From Fibrobacterota bacterium (GTDB lineage: Bacteria; Fibrobacterota; Fibrobacteria; UBA5070), in the NCBI GenBank assembly GCA_016715065.1, contig JADKBN010000002.1, forward strand, positions 620,001 to 684,000: a DNA stretch of 64,000 bases. Reading direction: 5' to 3'. Below are positions 61,728 to 64,000 of the stretch, piece by piece. The notes beneath the pieces were generated by a model. That model was given only the letters and a program-made list of their open reading frames with translations. It was not told where the DNA came from and made no database searches. Numbering within the stretch: the first letter of the stretch is position 1; each line of letters opens with the position of its first letter. Position numbers and translations under genes: made by a program.

Positions 61728-64000
61728 ATGACTGCCCTTTCCTTCTTACATGAACAGGTTCTCCAGGGAACCTCCGAGATCTGGGCCTTGTTCGCCCTCG
61801 AAGGATCCCTATTGGAAGCGGGGGTGTCCTTCGACCGGCGACTAGGCTATGGTCCGGAGCGTCGAGCGGGACTGCATCTGGAAACCATCCTGCATCCGGA
61901 CGAACGCGAAGATGTCCTCCGGCAGGTGGGGCACCTGCGACCCTACAAGGGCAGTGCGATCCGCTGCGAATTCCGTCTGCGCCATGCCCAGGGAACCTGG
62001 CTGAACGTCGAGGCGGTCTTGACCCACCTGGCGGGGGAGGAATCCTCCGGGATCCTGCTCCAGGCCCAGGACGTGACGCGATTCAAGATCGCCGAAGAGG
62101 CCTTGCGATTTGCCGAGGAAAAATACCGGGGCATCTTCGAGAACGCGGTGGAGGGAATCTACCAAGCCTCGCCCGATGGACGGTTTTTGTCTGCGAACCC
62201 TTCGTTGGCGCGGATTTTGGGGTTCGAAAGCCCCGTCCATCTGATCCACTCCGTGCGGGACATCGGAACGGACGTGTACATCGATCCGCAAGCCTACCGG
62301 CAATTTCGCGAGATCGTGGAGCGCGAAGGCGCCGTGAAGGATTTCGAGGCGAAAGTTCGCCGCCGAGACGGTTCGGAAATCTGGGTGAGCGGAAACGCAC
62401 ATTCGGTGAAATCTCCGGCCGGCAAAACGTTGTTCCTGGAAGGAACCGTCGAGGACGTGACCACCCGGAGGCAGGCCCAAGACGGCCTGCGCCGCTCGGA
62501 AGAACGATATGCTCTGGCGGCGTCCGGTTCCAACGGCGGACTCTGGGAATGGGACCTCGTGCAGGGGAGGATGTTCTACTCTCCGCGCTGGGCCCAGATC
62601 ATGGGCATGCGGGAAGGGGATCTCCAAGGGGAGCCACAGGAGTGGTTCGACCGGGTCCATCCCCGCGACGCAGATCTTCTGCAGCAGGAAATCCGTTCGC
62701 ATTTGTCGGGACAAGTTCCCCACTTCGAATGCGAATTCCGGATCCTGCACAGCGACAATTCCTACCGATGGGTCCTGTCCCGTGGCATGGCGCGCATGGG
62801 TCCCGATGGCAAGCCGGAACGGATGGCGGGCTCGCTGGAAGACATCACCTCTCGCAAACGCGCCGAAGAGCAGTTGATGCAAGGAGCGCTCTACGATGCG
62901 CTCACCGGATTGCCCAACCGCGCGCTGTTTCTCGACCGCCTCCGACGCGCCATCCAACGTGCGCAGAAGTCCGTGGCGGGGCAGTATGTCGGGGTGTTGC
63001 ACCTGGACATCGATCGCTTCAAGCTGATCAACGACAGTTTGGGCCACGAGGCGGGAGACGAATTGATCCTGGCCGTCGGCAGGGCGCTGGAGGAGAGCTT
63101 GCAGTCCCGGGACACGCTCTCGCGCCTGGGCGGAGACGAGTTCGCCATCCTGATGGAAGGCTACCAGGATCTCAACGTGTTCTCGCGCATGGCCGAGCGG
63201 ATCGTCCAGAGGCTTGCCCAGCCGATCCGGGTGCGAAACCAGGAAGTTTTCGTGAGTCTGTCGATCGGAATCGCGGTTTCCGAACGTCTGCAAGACCATC
63301 CGGAAGATCTTTTGCGCGATGCCGAAACCGCCATGTACCGGGCCAAATCCCAAGGCAAGGGTCGGCATGTGGTGTTCAACCAGGGCATGCACGAATTCGC
63401 CGCCGCCCATCTTCAGCTCGAAACCAGCCTTCGCCGCGCCGTGGAGCGCGAAGAATTCCGGGTTTACTACCAGCCGATCCTGGATATTTCCACAGGCAAG
63501 GTGGCGGGCTTCGAATCGCTGGTGCGCTGGCAGAATCCCGAAAAGGGGTTGGTCAATCCCGCTGTGTTCATTCCGCTGGCGGAAGAAACCGGGCTGATCG
63601 TGGAAATCGGGCGCCAGGTCCTTCGCGAGTCGTGTCGCCAGTTCGTGGCCTGGCGCAATGCCAAGCCCGAAGCGATGGACCTGTTCGTTTCCGTCAATCT
63701 TTCGGTGCGGCAGTTCGCCCTTCCCGACATCGTGGACCAGGTACGCACGATCTTGTTCGAATCGGGGCTTCCGGGTGAATCCCTCAAGCTCGAAATCACA
63801 GAGTCCGTGATCCTGGAGAACACATCCATCGCTTCCGAGAAGCTATACGCCTTGCGGGCATTGGGTGTGCAGCTTTCCATCGACGACTTCGGAACCGGGT
63901 ATTCGTCGCTTTCCTACCTGCACCAGTATCCGTTCGACAATCTCAAGATCGATCGGTCCTTCGTCTCGCGCATGGCCGAGGCGCCGGAGCGTTCTGCCAT
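61728..64000 (+). CDS. PAS-PAS-PAS-GGDEF-EAL cyclic-di-GMP protein (partial)
   Basis: At least 757 residues; it runs off the right edge. Three PAS-type sensor units span about residues 10-120, 125-250 and 255-380 (FENAVEGIYQASPDGRFLSA starts the second). The GGDEF domain (about 385-545) has the intact motif RLGGDEFAIL (468-472). The EAL domain begins near 560 with FESLVRW (Glu596, EAL reads ESL), followed by NLSVRQF, ESVILE and the DDFGTGYSSLSYL loop. Both halves keep catalytic residues, so it may make or break c-di-GMP. The start is set by ATG 61728. Confidence 0.93.
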   Translation, partial: MTALSFLHEQVLQGTSEIWALFALEGSLLEAGVSFDRRLGYGPERRAGLHLETILHPDEREDVLRQVGHLRPYKGSAIRCEFRLRHAQGTWLNVEAVLTHLAGEESSGILLQAQDVTRFKIAEEALRFAEEKYRGIFENAVEGIYQASPDGRFLSANPSLARILGFESPVHLIHSVRDIGTDVYIDPQAYRQFREIVEREGAVKDFEAKVRRRDGSEIWVSGNAHSVKSPAGKTLFLEGTVEDVTTRRQAQDGLRRSEERYALAASGSNGGLWEWDLVQGRMFYSPRWAQIMGMREGDLQGEPQEWFDRVHPRDADLLQQEIRSHLSGQVPHFECEFRILHSDNSYRWVLSRGMARMGPDGKPERMAGSLEDITSRKRAEEQLMQGALYDALTGLPNRALFLDRLRRAIQRAQKSVAGQYVGVLHLDIDRFKLINDSLGHEAGDELILAVGRALEESLQSRDTLSRLGGDEFAILMEGYQDLNVFSRMAERIVQRLAQPIRVRNQEVFVSLSIGIAVSERLQDHPEDLLRDAETAMYRAKSQGKGRHVVFNQGMHEFAAAHLQLETSLRRAVEREEFRVYYQPILDISTGKVAGFESLVRWQNPEKGLVNPAVFIPLAEETGLIVEIGRQVLRESCRQFVAWRNAKPEAMDLFVSVNLSVRQFALPDIVDQVRTILFESGLPGESLKLEITESVILENTSIASEKLYALRALGVQLSIDDFGTGYSSLSYLHQYPFDNLKIDRSFVSRMAEAPERSA

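Overview
The window is a GC-rich stretch of a Gram-negative (diderm) bacterial chromosome. It carries outer-membrane beta-barrels, many lipoproteins with clear lipoboxes, a Wzi-like protein and a type IV pilin operon. The best lineage clue is the gene at 28319-29155. It resembles TIGR02147, a family first defined from Fibrobacter succinogenes, and it is followed by a coupled lipoprotein gene. A surface protein with a FlgD/Por-like C-terminal start, many unrecognised lipoproteins and DivIVA in a diderm also fit. I infer a member of the Fibrobacterota or a close relative, with moderate confidence. No plasmid, phage or insertion-sequence genes were seen.

Layout. 1-6.9 kb: cell-surface genes (a huge M6-protease-like secreted protein cut by the left edge, a UGT-type glycosyltransferase, a secreted alpha/beta hydrolase, a Wzi-like barrel). 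7.1-10.5 kb: htpX, a SUI1/YciH-like gene, an outer-membrane barrel and an MgtC/DUF4010 transporter. 10.6-13.4 kb: a DUF4143 ATPase, a TrmJ-like RNA methyltransferase and a VapBC-like toxin-antitoxin cassette bracketed by a duplicated copy of the methyltransferase 3' end. 13.4-20.2 kb: tRNA-Leu, then tig, clpP, clpX, a degenerate Lon-like gene, yggS, yggT, divIVA and a cysteine-cluster gene. 20.2-28.0 kb: a lipoprotein, a five-gene operon with an M18 aminopeptidase and an ABC exporter, and a Phd/PIN toxin-antitoxin pair. 28.3-34.3 kb: the TIGR02147/lipoprotein pair, a secreted protein, hcp and a small lipoprotein. 34.4-40.1 kb: a tight carotenoid operon. 40.1-43.1 kb: a GreA-like gene, a second DUF4143 ATPase and a secreted protein. 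43.3-48.2 kb: a type IV pseudopilin operon. 48.3-54.5 kb: photolyase, aspS, a charged coiled-coil protein, a lipoprotein, phoH, a small membrane protein, tRNA-Val and tRNA-Asp. 54.6-64.0 kb: two lipoproteins, a Ser/Thr kinase, RidA, pyruvate kinase, an M48 lipoprotein peptidase and a PAS-GGDEF-EAL protein cut by the right edge.

How the genes work together. The carotenoid operon encodes a CruF-CrtB fusion, a CrtI-type desaturase, a GT2 glycosyltransferase and a PlsC-type acyltransferase. That is the set expected for a hydroxylated carotenoid that is glycosylated and then acylated. The proteostasis block (trigger factor, ClpP, ClpX, Lon-like) has two oddities. ClpP has Asn at the catalytic Asp position, and the Lon-like protein has lost the N domain, a normal Walker A and the catalytic Lys. 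The yggS-yggT-divIVA order recalls the Gram-positive ylm-divIVA division cluster.

The points most worth a second look are the toxin-antitoxin cassette flanked by the duplicated methyltransferase tail, the degenerate Lon and Asn-type ClpP, the M6-like protein that has lost its zinc motif, the CruF-CrtB fusion, and two copies of a nested palindromic repeat.
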